From Sanghuangporus weigelae (taxonomy: Eukaryota > Basidiomycota > Agaricomycetes > Hymenochaetales > Hymenochaetaceae), in contig CP137323.1 in NCBI GenBank assembly GCA_033182465.1, forward strand, positions 868,001 to 932,000: a stretch of 64,000 nucleotides of DNA. Reading direction: 5' to 3'. The notes beneath the pieces are model-generated. The model had not been told where the DNA came from. It searched no databases and saw only the letters and a list, made by a program, of their open reading frames with translations. Positions 35,106-46,319 of this stretch are shown one piece after another (the first letter of the stretch is position 1; each line of letters begins with the position of its first letter). The translations under genes were made by a program, and so were the position numbers.

Positions 35106-37835
35106 TCAATAGGTGGGCAACCTTCCATCCCTCTTGACATAAGTAACATCCTCCGTTGCATAATCATAAATGCGATTCACAAGCCCAATTGTCACATCTA
35201 TCCCTTCTGCCCTTGCCAAAGCTTCAATCTTGTCTGCATTCATTCTTGCAATATCATCGATCCTTGTGCAACCATTACTCGAGAACACGGGTGCTAATTT
35301 CTGGTATTCGTGGTTGTCCCTACCGCGCTCCAAATCATCCTCACATGCCTTAAGCCAATCTCCAATGGCCGGGTAGTTCAGCAGTCCTTTGAACATTGTA
35401 GGGGCTGAAATTTCTTGCGCTACTGCTACTCCAATGGGCACCACATGTGTATCTGTCTGTGCCTTGTGGGCTCGACTGTCAGAAAGAGGAAGCCCCTGAT
35501 TCACTCTTCCTGGCCTCTTGTAGTCGAGCAATTTTGCCGACATGGACTCTGGGACTTTATTAGCAATTGCATGCAACTCCCGCTATGCCTCATGATGTCC
35601 AGTTATTAGATCAGCAAGCAAAAAGAGTCAGACACGAAACTTACGAGTTTTTGCGCATGTTCCAAAATGAGGTCCGGGGTATAAACGCTGCAAGTTCCAT
35701 TATACTTCTCATAACATACATGGTTATGCACTTGGCAGAACATGGCGGCCTGGATACTCTTTGTTGCTTGAATGATCTTGTCGTCGGCAGAACCCTTAGC
35801 AGAAAATGTGGGATCTATCTGCTTTACTGCCTTTTTCATATGTATTGTCACTTGCGACTTCTGTGATTTTTGTCACACAGAACACCTCAAAATATAAAAA
35901 TCACCATATCTCATTCAATTCTTGACCGTTTTGCATGATATAAGTTTCTAAATTCATAGTTTTAAGATATGTTTCAAACTCCAACAAGGATGAAGAGAAA
36001 TGAGCAAAGAATGAGTGAGATATGTTGTAAAAGGTCAATTTTAGACACTTCCTTCATGTGCAGTTTTTCCTGCCCTCAGACTGGGTGCTACAACAATCTA
36101 GACTGCACCAAAGTGAGTCTATTGGTATAATATGAACTTACAGACATCAGATTTCCTAAGAATAAATTTATTTTGAGGTCTGGGAGTCCTTGAGAAAAGG
36201 TAGGTTTGAGCACAGCTCAGACATGCATCAAACCAGCAGATACAACACAGAATAGAGCTCAAAGTCAGTCTGTAAACTTAAAATAAAATAATCATATCAT
36301 TTTGGACTTGCTTAGGACTGTAGAAGCAGGGATGAGGGCAGGAAAAACTGCACATGAAAGATGTGTCTAAAATCGGCCTTTTACGACATATCTCACTCAT
36401 TCTTTGCTTACTTCTTTTCATCCTTGTTAGAGTTTGAAACATTTTCAAAAAATATGAGCTTAGCAACTTAGATTATGCAAAGCGGTCAAGAATTGAGTGA
36501 GATATGGTGATTTTTATATTTTGAGGTGTTCTGTGTGACAAAAAACACAGAAGTCGCAAGTGATAATACATATGAAAAAGGCAGTAATGGCCTACCTCTC
36601 GGCGCATCGGCTGCACGGACTGCTGTCTTCGTGACACTCTATAGCAGATCTCCTGAGTAAATGATGACCTATTCTCGGGAAATAGCTTACCTGAAGGATG
36701 TCCAACATATTACGAAAAATAATATTGCACGTAATCTCCTGGCCACGATTGCGGTGTTTGCTCTGTTGATCCTTTATGTACCTCCTATAGGCATCCCAGA
36801 ACTCCATAAGTTCATCTGGGTTGGACATATATGTAAGACTTCTCTTTGTTCCTATCTTCGAGCTTTAAGGAGCTTTGTAGCCAATTTCAACAAGATGATT
36901 TGGTCGTTTCATCGCTTGGGCGGTCTTCTCTAAAACATCAACGTGGCGGTCCAGAGATGATATGGTAACAGTTCGCTCTGCCAGTCCATCGTGGATCTTA
37001 ACCTTTATCTCTTGAATCTCCAGTTGTTCTTGGGCGCGACATATGTTCTTGCCTCTAGTTGAGTCTGATGAGACCAGTGATAATATGTCATCTTCATCAT
37101 GATTAGTCTAGGTCTCATTCAGCACCGAAAGCATGGAATTCATTACCGTCATCTTCAATTTCATTAAAATCAGAATCAGACAAAGGGATCGTGGAGTTTG
37201 CTATTCTGTCTGCAAGGACTTGTGCAAGCACGTCCTCCGTTAACTCCCCGCCAAATGTTCTGTCGTCAACAGGTTCTCCGTCAGAGGATAGTAAAAGGGT
37301 TTTCTTAATTGAGTCTCGATTCAGCACTCGAAAAATAAATGACGTACATTAAAGTCTGGATACCTCCGGAACTGAGTTTGAAAGGTGTTTGCATTTGTGA
37401 GGTTGGACAATGGGCTTCAGAAAAATTAGGACGTAGGGAGATCCATAATAGGCTAAGAATACCTTATTATTTTTGTCTCCTTCAGAATCCATAATGACAA
37501 CAGTGTCTCCCATCTCTAAATCGAAATGCTCCATCCTATGACATTCTTGCTGCTTCAGAGGTGGTCAATGGCAGATACAAGAGTTTCTTCTTTTTTATAA
37601 AAAAGAACATACCTGACTATCCCTGTCAGTTCCAGTCCTGTTTTGACACTGAATTTTCACGGCTTGAATAGCATGCTGCAACGAATATATAGAACCCAGC
37701 GCATGGCAGAAAAGATGGAACATACTTTAGCTTTATCAACGCACAAGTGAACATTTGAGTCCCGCTGTTCTGGTGCAACTTTGCAAAGGCATCCATGACC
37801 ATGCTTGATCGTAGGAACATCTTCAACAGCTGCAT
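35106..37835 (-). CDS. Unrecognised multi-exon gene with a MITE inside
   Basis: Exons with consistent frame are 37675-37613 and 37552-37463 (reading on from a Cys-containing stretch near 37,735-37,835), then 36828-about 36706 and the next exon ending 36596, 35821-35645 and 35582-35106. The C-terminal exon encodes a helical SAM-like domain (IGDWLKACEDDLERGRDNHE ... RMNADKIEALARAEGI); just upstream is a stretch with HNHVCYEKYNGTCSVYT. A helical segment (QEQLEIQEIKVKIHDGLAER) is readable near 36,950-37,100. Joins between 37,463 and 36,828 are unresolved. The region 36595-35822 between two exons consists almost wholly of MITE family B. I do not recognise the function; it may be a decaying gene. 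Confidence 0.4.
35827..36584. mobile_element. Foldback MITE family B, copy 1
   Basis: A 758-bp palindrome-like unit. Ends are CTGCCTTTTTCATATG and its complement, flanked by TA on both sides (35825-35826 and 36585-36586). The arms are about 350 bp, pairing for example AACTGCACATGAA near 36,345 with its complement near 36,055. No coding capacity. A second copy lies at 56681-57435 with the same ends and TA flanks. TA duplication fits a Tc1/mariner-mobilised MITE. Confidence 0.88.
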
Positions 37836-38249
37836 TGAGAACTTTCTAAGATGGCTTTCACCAGTGTTTGCCTTCTACAATTGCTGCTGAAGATTGGTTT
37901 GCAGAAGAGAGCCCAGGAAGCATGATGTAGTAGGTAAGGAAAGGGGAAAGAGGAAAATTTCATTCGTGATCGTTATAGAGTCACGTCAGCACGTGCCCAT
38001 GCTTCTATCCCCATATCATTGGTTGGTACTACGAGGACGAGAACACCGTCGCTTACAATGTCGGAGTCAGATGAAGACCCTAGACTTTCCCGTTATCTTT
38101 CATCTTAACACCACGTTGACATAACCTCCGTTGACAATTTTCTGTGTACAATGTCTCCCTCTCAAGTTGGCGATGCAACAAGATTAGAGGAAAAGAGCAT
38201 CAAGAGTACGTGAGATTTGGGATGCTGCGTGTCTACCCAACTAATCAGT

Positions 38250-40091
38250 GTTGTAGGTGTGATTGAAAACCTCCAGAGGTTGAAAACTGAATTACCAGAA
38301 CGCTGAAATGACGCTACGACACGTCTGCTGAAGAAGATGGTGGACATGGTTGTCAAGCTTGCCAAAAACATGAGAACGTCGGTCGAGAAGACGGATTCAC
38401 AAGGCGAAGAGATCAAAGAACAGAAGAGTCTATTGGAGAAAGTCGAGAAGACAGTCAAGTCTAACATTGAGGAACAAGCCTTGTCAATGGCAGAACTGAT
38501 GGAAGTCTCGATGCTGCTGGAAGCAAAGGCCCTTGGAGTAAGCATGTCGCGTAATATCCAGATGCATCTTGTCTGACGCTGGCTTGTTCCTAGTACTGGG
38601 AAAGCCACGAGGCAATTGTCCTCCGCAGGAACCTTGATGATGTCCGCTTCGCCGTCACAAATAGATTCATGCTCACTTTGCCCCAGCATTTCACCGTTAA
38701 ACTTGTTAATTGTCGTTTGGTGGAAGTTTACCAACACTGTCATGAAGGCGTAGTGGGCTTTTCATGATTACAAACAATCGGATGAGGACAAGGAACATTA
38801 CTTCTGCATTCAGTACAAGAGCGTCTTTTCGAATCTTCCATGGAAAGGCAATGAGCTACATGCAGCTGTTGTCAACGAGGTTATGAGAAACCTCTCACCT
38901 AACGAGTTGTTTTGCAACGAGAGAGGCCGCTTGCTGCCAACGGATGTCACGCAGAAGGAGGAGCCAGAGAATGACACTTTGCTGAGACAAATGAGGTTCT
39001 TCGTGCCACGGCTCGTGTGGTGCTTCACATCGGCGAAAGATAACTTAATCTGAGCATACAACAAGGTCAATCACGAGAAAGCTTATATCAATTACTACAA
39101 AGAACTTCTCGACCGATTGACACGCGATGAAGGAACTGCTGAGGAGCTGTTGGCATGTGCCGGAACCAGAGCGCAACCAGAATGATAGGCAGCGTTTCGT
39201 TTACGGAACGGCTTTAGATATACGGGGACAGAAAACCTGGTGTGATGTACTCGAACTATTGTGCGATGGACGTGATATGAAGAAGAAATCACAAAAACGA
39301 AAGTCCGAAGACAATGGTGGCCCTTCAGCAAATCAGAAACCTTGTATCAACTTATCGACTTTGGCCAATAGTTACGCCGCTGAGGGACTCGCAAAGGTCC
39401 ACTCGACCTACTGGAGTGAACACCAACCCGACTGAAGTGCTCACAACCAGGAAGCTCCTTCCATTCCTTCCTCAGCACTAGAGCGCTCAGTTGTTCTCGC
39501 ATGGACCGAGCAGTGGGCTTCTTTATGTCCAGGCTATCCGATGCTAAGCAGGAATACGACTCTTGGAATACGAGGTTTAACACAATTTGCAAGTGCCTTT
39601 ACATTCTACTTTCCGAGAATCTCTGCAGAATGGCGGTAACCGGTCCACTAGCACTCCGAGACATATTAGACTATCTAGCACACCGCAGGCATACATTCGA
39701 CATCGATTACTTCGATGTCATAGAACACGTTGAAGATCTGATGAAGAAGACTGTGAATGATCTCAAGGGCTCCGACGTAGTAGGACTGGCAACTTCATTC
39801 CACAAAGCGATGGCGGAAGAAGAAAAATTAGGAATTGATTGCCGAAGTGAATTTGTGCGGGCATGTAAGGTTCTTCAAGATGACAACTACATCCAAAGTG
39901 AGGACGCGACGACAGAGAAAGCTATTGACATGTTCATCGAAGAGCAGGCTTCAAGTCTTTCAAGCGACAAAGGGGAGGGAAGTAAGGGTTATATGGATTA
40001 CTATATTCTGTTGCATTGGCTGGATTTGTTAAACCCTGTTCCGACGAACCAGGAGTCGGGGACAACAGATCCGGAGGTGGAGGCAGCGTGA
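38250..40091 (+). pseudogene. Decayed paralogue of the coiled-coil gene
   Basis: Aligns in order with the gene at 28784-30636. It has the helical segment KKMVDMVVKLAKNMRTSVEK ending in KALG at the same intron position, then WESHEAIVLRRNLDDVRFAV, a middle part, HRRHTFDIDYFDVIEHVEDL, and finally the shared acidic C terminus. A TGA at 38304-38306, a further stop near 38,769, a frame change before 38,770, and a TGA near 39,050 break it. The 5' two thirds are only distantly similar to the other copy, whereas the last 180 coding bases and the 3' flank are nearly identical, so the 3' part was copied or converted recently. Confidence 0.6.
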
Positions 40092-41147
40092 GCTGGGACA
40101 GAGACTATCCAGCCTTACTGTACTGTCAGAGGCCGAAAGTATCATGGACTGGACGATCGCTTACTCTTCAGGGGCGGAATAACACCCTCCTTGCCTTTCC
40201 TTCCTTGTTTTGTTTGGCGATTGTTGCTCGAAAGGATTGCATTCTATATTTCTGTTATGCTTCAAGTCATCTTATGCCGACTCACATCTGTACTCCTTTT
40301 CGTTTTGCGATTGTGTTTGTGTACATTAGGTGTCGCTAGGTTATGCTCCCCTCATCTCCCTATCTATGATGTGTTCTTAGGAATGCAGGCTGGTCTCTAG
40401 TTCCCTTGTATTTTGACCTACATATGCAGAATCAGACTGTGTTGTATAGTAGCGATTCCACCTGCTTTTGGTTAGACAAGAGTTCAATTGGGGTTGTTTC
40501 TTGTAGACGATGGTGCAGGTGTGCGCTCGCTGTACACTTTTACTCCATCGAGCGATGACAGGCACAACGGATTGCAGCCGACCGGTCTGTTGTTCAGGCT
40601 TCTTAGTCTGCTTGGGCTTGAAATGCGAAGATGAAATCAAAGACGTTGATGGACCTAGCTCCAGACACTGCTGCAATTGCTGTTCAGAGCATCGACCGAA
40701 TGGGATAGGTACATGTACTGACCTGTACCATAAAACAACTCACATACCACAACTATACAAGTCATCAAATGAACTCAATCTCACATATTCCGAAAGCATC
40801 AATTAGAAGATGATTTCAGCCGAAAGAATCAGATTTTTTGCTGTTGAACTGCATAAGCGATGGCAGATGCAATGCTGAGAGAGGAACCCTGCAAATAGCC
40901 ATGCCGGCATGTTGCCCTGCTCTACCATAAACAGACATGCCACAAAAACTCAGCCATGGATAGCCTTAGGTATAGCATGATTTATGTCACTCAAATCAGA
41001 TCATTGCATGGAATAATTTGTAAGCTACAATTTTTGCATTGCCTGAGAGAGATCGTGAGTACGGACTTGATGAGGATGTCTTTTTTTGTTCCACCACGTA
41101 CATACAACATCTTTGGGATATAGTTACGTCGTTGGAGGTGCGCTTTC
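39910..41147. repeat. Arm 2 of the 1.24-kb inverted duplication
   Basis: Reverse complement of 27727-28970 with only scattered differences (for example three to four amino-acid changes over 108 codons in one frame; none over a 98-codon frame at 40510-40806). The arms are 11 kb apart. Confidence 0.9.
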
Positions 41148-41619
41148 TTACTCTTTCTTTATGTGGTTATATCATATTTTATTGTGCAGTATTTCCCGAG
41201 AAATATACTGTTTAATTTGTTTTTGGCTTTTGAGGGAACGACGTGTGTCAAAAAACACGTGAATTTCGGCTTTTGCCATTACTTTTGCAAATAGCTGTAA
41301 GAAAAGCGATCGAGAAAATAGAGTAAAAAGTGACCCCAAAATGGCAAAAATATTTTTTTTTGCCTCTTCCTTGCATGTGCATTTTTTTCTGTGATCCCTG
41401 CTGGTCCAGCATCTCCCTAAAGCTATCCAGAATGATAATATGATTATAAAATGAATTTACAGATTGAATTTGAGTTGAATTGTGTGCCAGAATGTACTGC
41501 TTTGAGGCATGCCTAAATCACTCAAAACTCATCATTTCCCTCTAGCCTCCCAAGCATCAAGAAAAATCCTTGCAGGCTAGATTCATGCATGTAAATTCAT
41601 TTCAGGTATAATAGATTAT
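41148..41619. mobile_element. Fragment of foldback MITE family A
   Basis: From about 41,300 it follows the left arm of family A (GACCCCAAAATGGC, GATCCCTGCTGGTCCAGC, CAGATTGAATTTGAG) and stops where the Copia fragment begins. At about 41,274-41,295 there is a family-A-like terminus (TTTTGCAAATAGCTG followed by TA), so two partial copies may abut. Confidence 0.65.
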
Positions 41620-43336
41620 AAAATAAAGGCTGGCTGTTCTGGAATCCTCTTACCAGGAAGAAAGTTATCAGTGACTCTGCTTAGTTTGATGAGAGAGTGT
41701 TCCCTGGTACATCCAGAAACTTAGTTGACCTGAGGGTGAATCTGCCTCTACAGACAAAAAAAAAGAACAGGGGGGAGTAGAGGATGCTATTGTTCTGCCA
41801 GCTCCTCCTCCTCCACCTGCTCCTGGACATCCAGCAGATCCTCCTATACCTACACCTACACCTACACCCAGTCCTCCACCTAATCTATCACCTAGTCCTC
41901 CACCACATGGTCCTTCACATCATCCTTCTTCATCACCAGCTACTCATCCTCCAAAGCATGAACACACTACTTCACCACTGCCATCTGAGCAGGCCTCAAA
42001 AAAACAAAGGCTTACTTCTCCCTAGTGGCCAGATCCAATGTGGAGGCCTATTAGACATCATACCACTGGCTGGTGCGATATGGACTATGTTGGAAAGCAC
42101 CTTTCTAGACGTGTGCCAGGCTCTCCTGTTGCACCACAGCGCTTCAACTTCAACTCTGCAGAGCCAACTGCACCTGACACTGCTTCTGATACTGGCTCTG
42201 CAACTCAGCCAGACATTGTAGAGCAGCCAGAGCAAGATGCTGAGATGGACAGTGATTTACCTGATGAACTGGACATCATGTCAGAGGAGGAGTTGCAAGC
42301 TGAAGCACTGATGTTTGCTGGCCTCATAGATTTTGGTGCTAATGTAGGACTGGAGGACATTTATCTGTCTTATGAGGATGCTCTGGAATATGCATTTCAG
42401 ACATCTCATTGCGCTGAGCATGTGTTCTCTGCACAAGGAGTACAACACATCAGTCCTGAACCCTATCAGTGGATGGACATTAAAGGACGTCCTGATGCAG
42501 ACCTCTGGGAGAAGACAGCCATGGAGGAGTTTGTCAGTCTGATTGAGAATAGCACATTTGAGCCAGACAGACTGCCTTCTGGCAGAAAGCCTATTGGATG
42601 CAGATGGGTGTTCAAGCTCAAGCACAAGGCAGATGGATCTGTAGATAGGTAAAAGGTAAGGCTGGTGGCCAAGGGCTTCTCACAGCAGCCAGGACTTGAG
42701 TTCTCTCAAGTGTTTGCTCCTACAGCTAAGTGGGTTGCACTTAGAGCCATTGGCTGCATTTGAGGATCTTGAGTGTACAGTGTTGACATCTCTACTGCTT
42801 TCCTCAATGGTGAGATGGAGCATGATGTCTACATGAACCAGCCTGAAGGATTTGAGGACTACTTTGGCCCTGGATTTGTTCTCAAGCTGATCAAGTCTAT
42901 CTATGGCCTTAAGCAGGCTGGCCATCAATGGCACAAGAAGCTTGATTCAGTGATGAAGAGCATGGGCTTCAATCTAGTGCGCTGTGATTACAGCATCTGG
43001 GTGTACAGCAGGGATGAAGTGCGCATCATTATTCCAGTCTATGTTGATGACATGACCATTGCTGCAAAGTCCAAGCAGCAGTATGAGTCTGTCAGAGATG
43101 AGCTGGCCAAGCACTTCAAACTGCATGAACTAGGCCCAACCTCATTCCTACTAGGAGTCCACATTGAGAGAGACCGCTCTAAGCACTCTATCAAGAGCGC
43201 TTTAGCATGAACAACTATGGCACTGTCACTACTCCTCTCCCTGAGCAGAAGCTCAGCAAGAGCATGGCTCCTAAGACCCCTGTAGAGACTGAATATATGA
43301 AGCAAGTGCCCTACAAGTAATTGGTTGGTGCACTCA
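41620..43336 (+). pseudogene. Defective Copia pol fragment (direct arm)
   Basis: Corresponds to 49,646-51,420 of the intact Copia: the end of integrase, the Pro-rich linker and the first two thirds of reverse transcriptase including YVDD (about 43,050). It contains frameshifts in the linker, a TAA at 42650-42652, a small deletion at about 42,750, loss of two bases at about 42,772 and a deletion of about 42 bp near 43,192. Sequence identity to the intact element is high. It ends exactly where its inverted copy begins. Confidence 0.9.
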
Positions 43337-44299
43337 GGATTAGAACTGAAGCATCCCAAGACACCAACTGCATATGCAATGTCTGGCCTAGTAGCTATAG
43401 CCAGATACATGAGTGCACCAACCAATTGCTTGTAGGGCACTTGCTTCATATATTCAGTCTCTACAGGGGTCTTAGGAGCCATGCTCTTGCTGAGCTTCTG
43501 CTCAGGGAGAGGAGTAGTGACAGTGCCATAGTTGTTCATGCTAAAGCGCTCTTGATAGAGTGCTTAGAGCGGTCTCTCTCAATGTGGACTCCTAGTAGGA
43601 ATGAGGTTGGGCCTAGTTCATGCAGTTTGAAGTGCTTGGCCAGCTCATCTCTGACAGACTCATACTGCTGCTTGGACTTTGCAGCAATGGTCATGTCATC
43701 AACATAGACTGGAATAATGATGCGCACTTCATCCCTGCTGTACACCCAGATGCTGTAATCACAGCGCACTAGATTGAAGCCCATGCTCTTCATCACTGAA
43801 TCAAGCTTCTTGTGCCATTGATGGCCAGCCTGCTTAAGGCCATAGATAGACTTGATCAGCTTGAGAACAAATCCAGGGCCAAAGTAGTCCTCAAATCCTT
43901 CAGGCTGGTTCCTGTAGACATCATGCTCCATCTCACCATTGAGGAAAGCAGTAGAGATGTCAACACTGTACACTCAAGATCCTCAAATGCAGCCAATGGC
44001 TCTAAGTGCAGCCCACTTAGCTGTAGGAGCAAACACTTGAGAGAACTCAAGTCCTGGCTGCTGTGAGAAGCCCTTGGCCACCAGCCTTACCTTTTACCTA
44101 TCTACAGATCCATCTGCCTTGTGCTTGAGCTTGAACACACCCATCTGCATCCAATAGGCTTTCTGCCAGAAGGCAGTCTGTCTGGCTCAAATGTGCTATT
44201 CTCAATCAGACTGATGAAGTCCTCCATGGCTACTCTTCCAGAGGTCTGCATTAGAGCGTCCTTTGATGTCCTTCCACTGATAAGGTTCAGGACTGATAC
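43337..44299 (-). pseudogene. Inverted copy of the defective Copia RT fragment
   Basis: Reverse complement of about 42,452-43,336, plus 75 bp more of RT sequence at the centre. It shares the direct arm's private lesions: the same TAA, the same missing bases near the VDISTAF block and the same deletion before MNNYG. The two arms therefore arose from one damaged copy by inverted duplication. It ends at about 44,299 against a Gypsy fragment. Confidence 0.9.
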
Positions 44300-44304
44300 T
44301 TTTG

Positions 44305-44566
44305 TGATTTTAGAAAAAGCTTGTTACGTTGAAAAATCTCAAAAACCCATTTAGTTTGCTCACAGTGTTCTTCTAATGTGTTCGAGAGGATGAGTATATC
44401 GTCAAGGTAAATAACAACACCCTCATGAATCATTTCCAAAAGATAACGTTCATGAAGTCTGGAATGTCACTGGCACATTGTATAAACTAAAGAATATTAC
44501 CGTTGGTTTGAATAATCCCAGGTTCATCCTGAATGCTACCTTCTACTCGTCACCTTTGCAGATCCG
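44305..44566 (-). pseudogene. Gypsy reverse transcriptase fragment (C-terminal palm part)
   Basis: Read on the minus strand it begins with KGDE, a stop (TAG at 44545-44543 where the family has Trp), KVAFRMNLGLF, then a frame change and VVIYLDDILILSNT, the catalytic YLDD box of Ty3/gypsy RT, and FQRNKLFLKSQK. It continues the RT fragment at 52603-52960 codon for codon; the two were separated by insertion of repeat R. Confidence 0.85.
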
Positions 44567-44567
44567 G

Positions 44568-46067
44568 TGTAGTAGGTGTTGTGTGGTCTCTGAAGGCACT
44601 ACAGATGTCCATCCTACTAAGGGTGCTGAATGTATAAAGAAACCTTCAAAAACAAGATGCCAACACTATCAGACTCTAAATCCTCACTATCTAGCAGATG
44701 CCAGGAACTATTGGAGATGTGATGGACAAGTCTAGGGATGCCAAAGTATGAAAGGAATAAGCTAATAGGACCGCCACTTGAAAGGGGGGATTACAGGAGG
44801 CTGCTAACATGGTGTAAACTTAGACACAGGATCACTAGGAGCATATAAAATGAATATAAGGACTAAAATGGAGCGAGTGGGTGGATAAGGCACCAATGGG
44901 TCATCTGGTAGGATGCCTGTGTCATCGAAGGGTTGCTGACGTTAAATAGAGGGAGCAGGAACAAGAGAGAGGCTGTACAAGTCTGCCAAAGTAGAGTAAA
45001 CTCAATAGACAAAAGGAAAAGATTGTATAAGATCAATATATAAAATAAACTAGATTAAAGGCTTGAAAGGATGCTGCAGGGGAGTCTAATAAGAAACCTG
45101 GGTCACCAACATCAGATAAAGGGGTGTCGCATAGGTATCAAGTGTGGGAAGGAGGCTCAGGGTTAAATCCCGAGCCCTACTCACTGAACGTCAGAGTGGC
45201 AGAGGCATATCAGAGGTGGCAAAGGCAAGTAAAATGATAAGTCAAGCAAGAGGAGATGTCAATGATAGTATATGGTCAAGGGGGAGGCTTAGTATATGAG
45301 GAGAGACTCAGAGTGAGGTATATCTCGAACTCTGGCGCTCGATCTAGTCTATGTTCTACTTCCTTCCTAAGCTACAAGTTAATATAAGCTCTATATATAC
45401 TCTACTGCTGTCACCAACATATTCTACTGTCTAACAACATCTTCCAAGTCATCTGAGTTGGCAAGGGCCGCTGCTGGAGTGCCCAGGTGAAATCTATAAG
45501 CGGCAACGTGAGAGAGGCATCTAATGGCATGGAATATCAAGTATGTGAAATAGTACAAGCACTAGCGGAGTTGGGCTTGGCACACCAATATACCACATGC
45601 CTACCTTCCATATATGGTCTAATGGGGGCTACCACGTCGGGAGGAAGTCGGGAAACATCGGAGCCAATGATCAGAGGCTAATATTGTATATATGAGACAA
45701 GAGGTGCATAGTCAGTGTTCCTGAGATGTCCGATGCATTGGCGGCACTCAATACAGAGTGTGGATGATCCTTAGTGACTAATATAAGTGGCTGGAGTGGC
45801 AGTACCGCAGGGGACTGCAGGACTGGTGGCAGATACGTTGTGATGAGGCATATAAACAAATATGACAATATATAGCTCCCTAGGCAATGGGAGACTGCTT
45901 AGTAAGCTATAAGATGCATCAGTGAGGGTACCTGAGAATGTCTGAGGGTCCGCTGCATTAATCAGCACCATAGAGGGCCAACTCAGAGTCATCCAGAGTC
46001 ACTATAAGGCTATATGTATGGTACATTGTAAGATCAGCAGCCTGTAGTCACTGAGGAATGTGTCCTA
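44568..46067. repeat. Repeat R copy 1, left part
   Basis: Starts TGTAGTAGGTG directly after the Gypsy RT codons and runs to the Copia insertion; its right part is 52344-52602. Total length is about 1.76 kb. It is related to 61710-62655 and 62656-64000. Compared with them it shows TG or CA at most places where they have CG. No coding sequence recognised. TG start and its position inside Gypsy show that R is mobile; it may be an LTR or a non-autonomous element. Confidence 0.75.
46063..46067. repeat. Copia target site duplication, left
   Basis: TCCTA immediately before the 5' LTR, repeated at 52339-52343 immediately after the 3' LTR. Confidence 0.9.
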
Positions 46068-46319
46068 TGTTAGAAGTGTGATTCTGACACTGTTAGTATT
46101 TTGTTGTTTCTTATTCTGTTTATATTGTTTGTTATGTCCGCTTTCTTGATCATGTGATGCTTATGTAATCTTCTGTAAAAGCGGCACAGTCCATTGGTGA
46201 GTACCCTACATCAAGTGTACTCACCACTGGACTCAGGTATGTAGTTAGACTGTTAATATACATCAAGTATACTCACCACTGGACTCAGTGGTCCATTGCT
46301 GGACTTGTGTGATCTAACA
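46068..46319 (+). repeat. Copia 5' LTR
   Basis: 252 bp, TGTTAGAAG ... GATCTAACA. It differs from the 3' LTR at three positions, all transitions. It holds two direct copies of a segment with ACTCACCACTGGACTCAG and one inverted copy of the same motif. The internal region begins GGTTATGAGCC, probably the primer-binding site; I cannot name the tRNA. Confidence 0.95.

Noticed and set aside
43321-43707. 128-codon frame across the centre of the Copia inverted repeat
   Set aside because: It reads antisense RT sequence of the inverted arm; not a gene.
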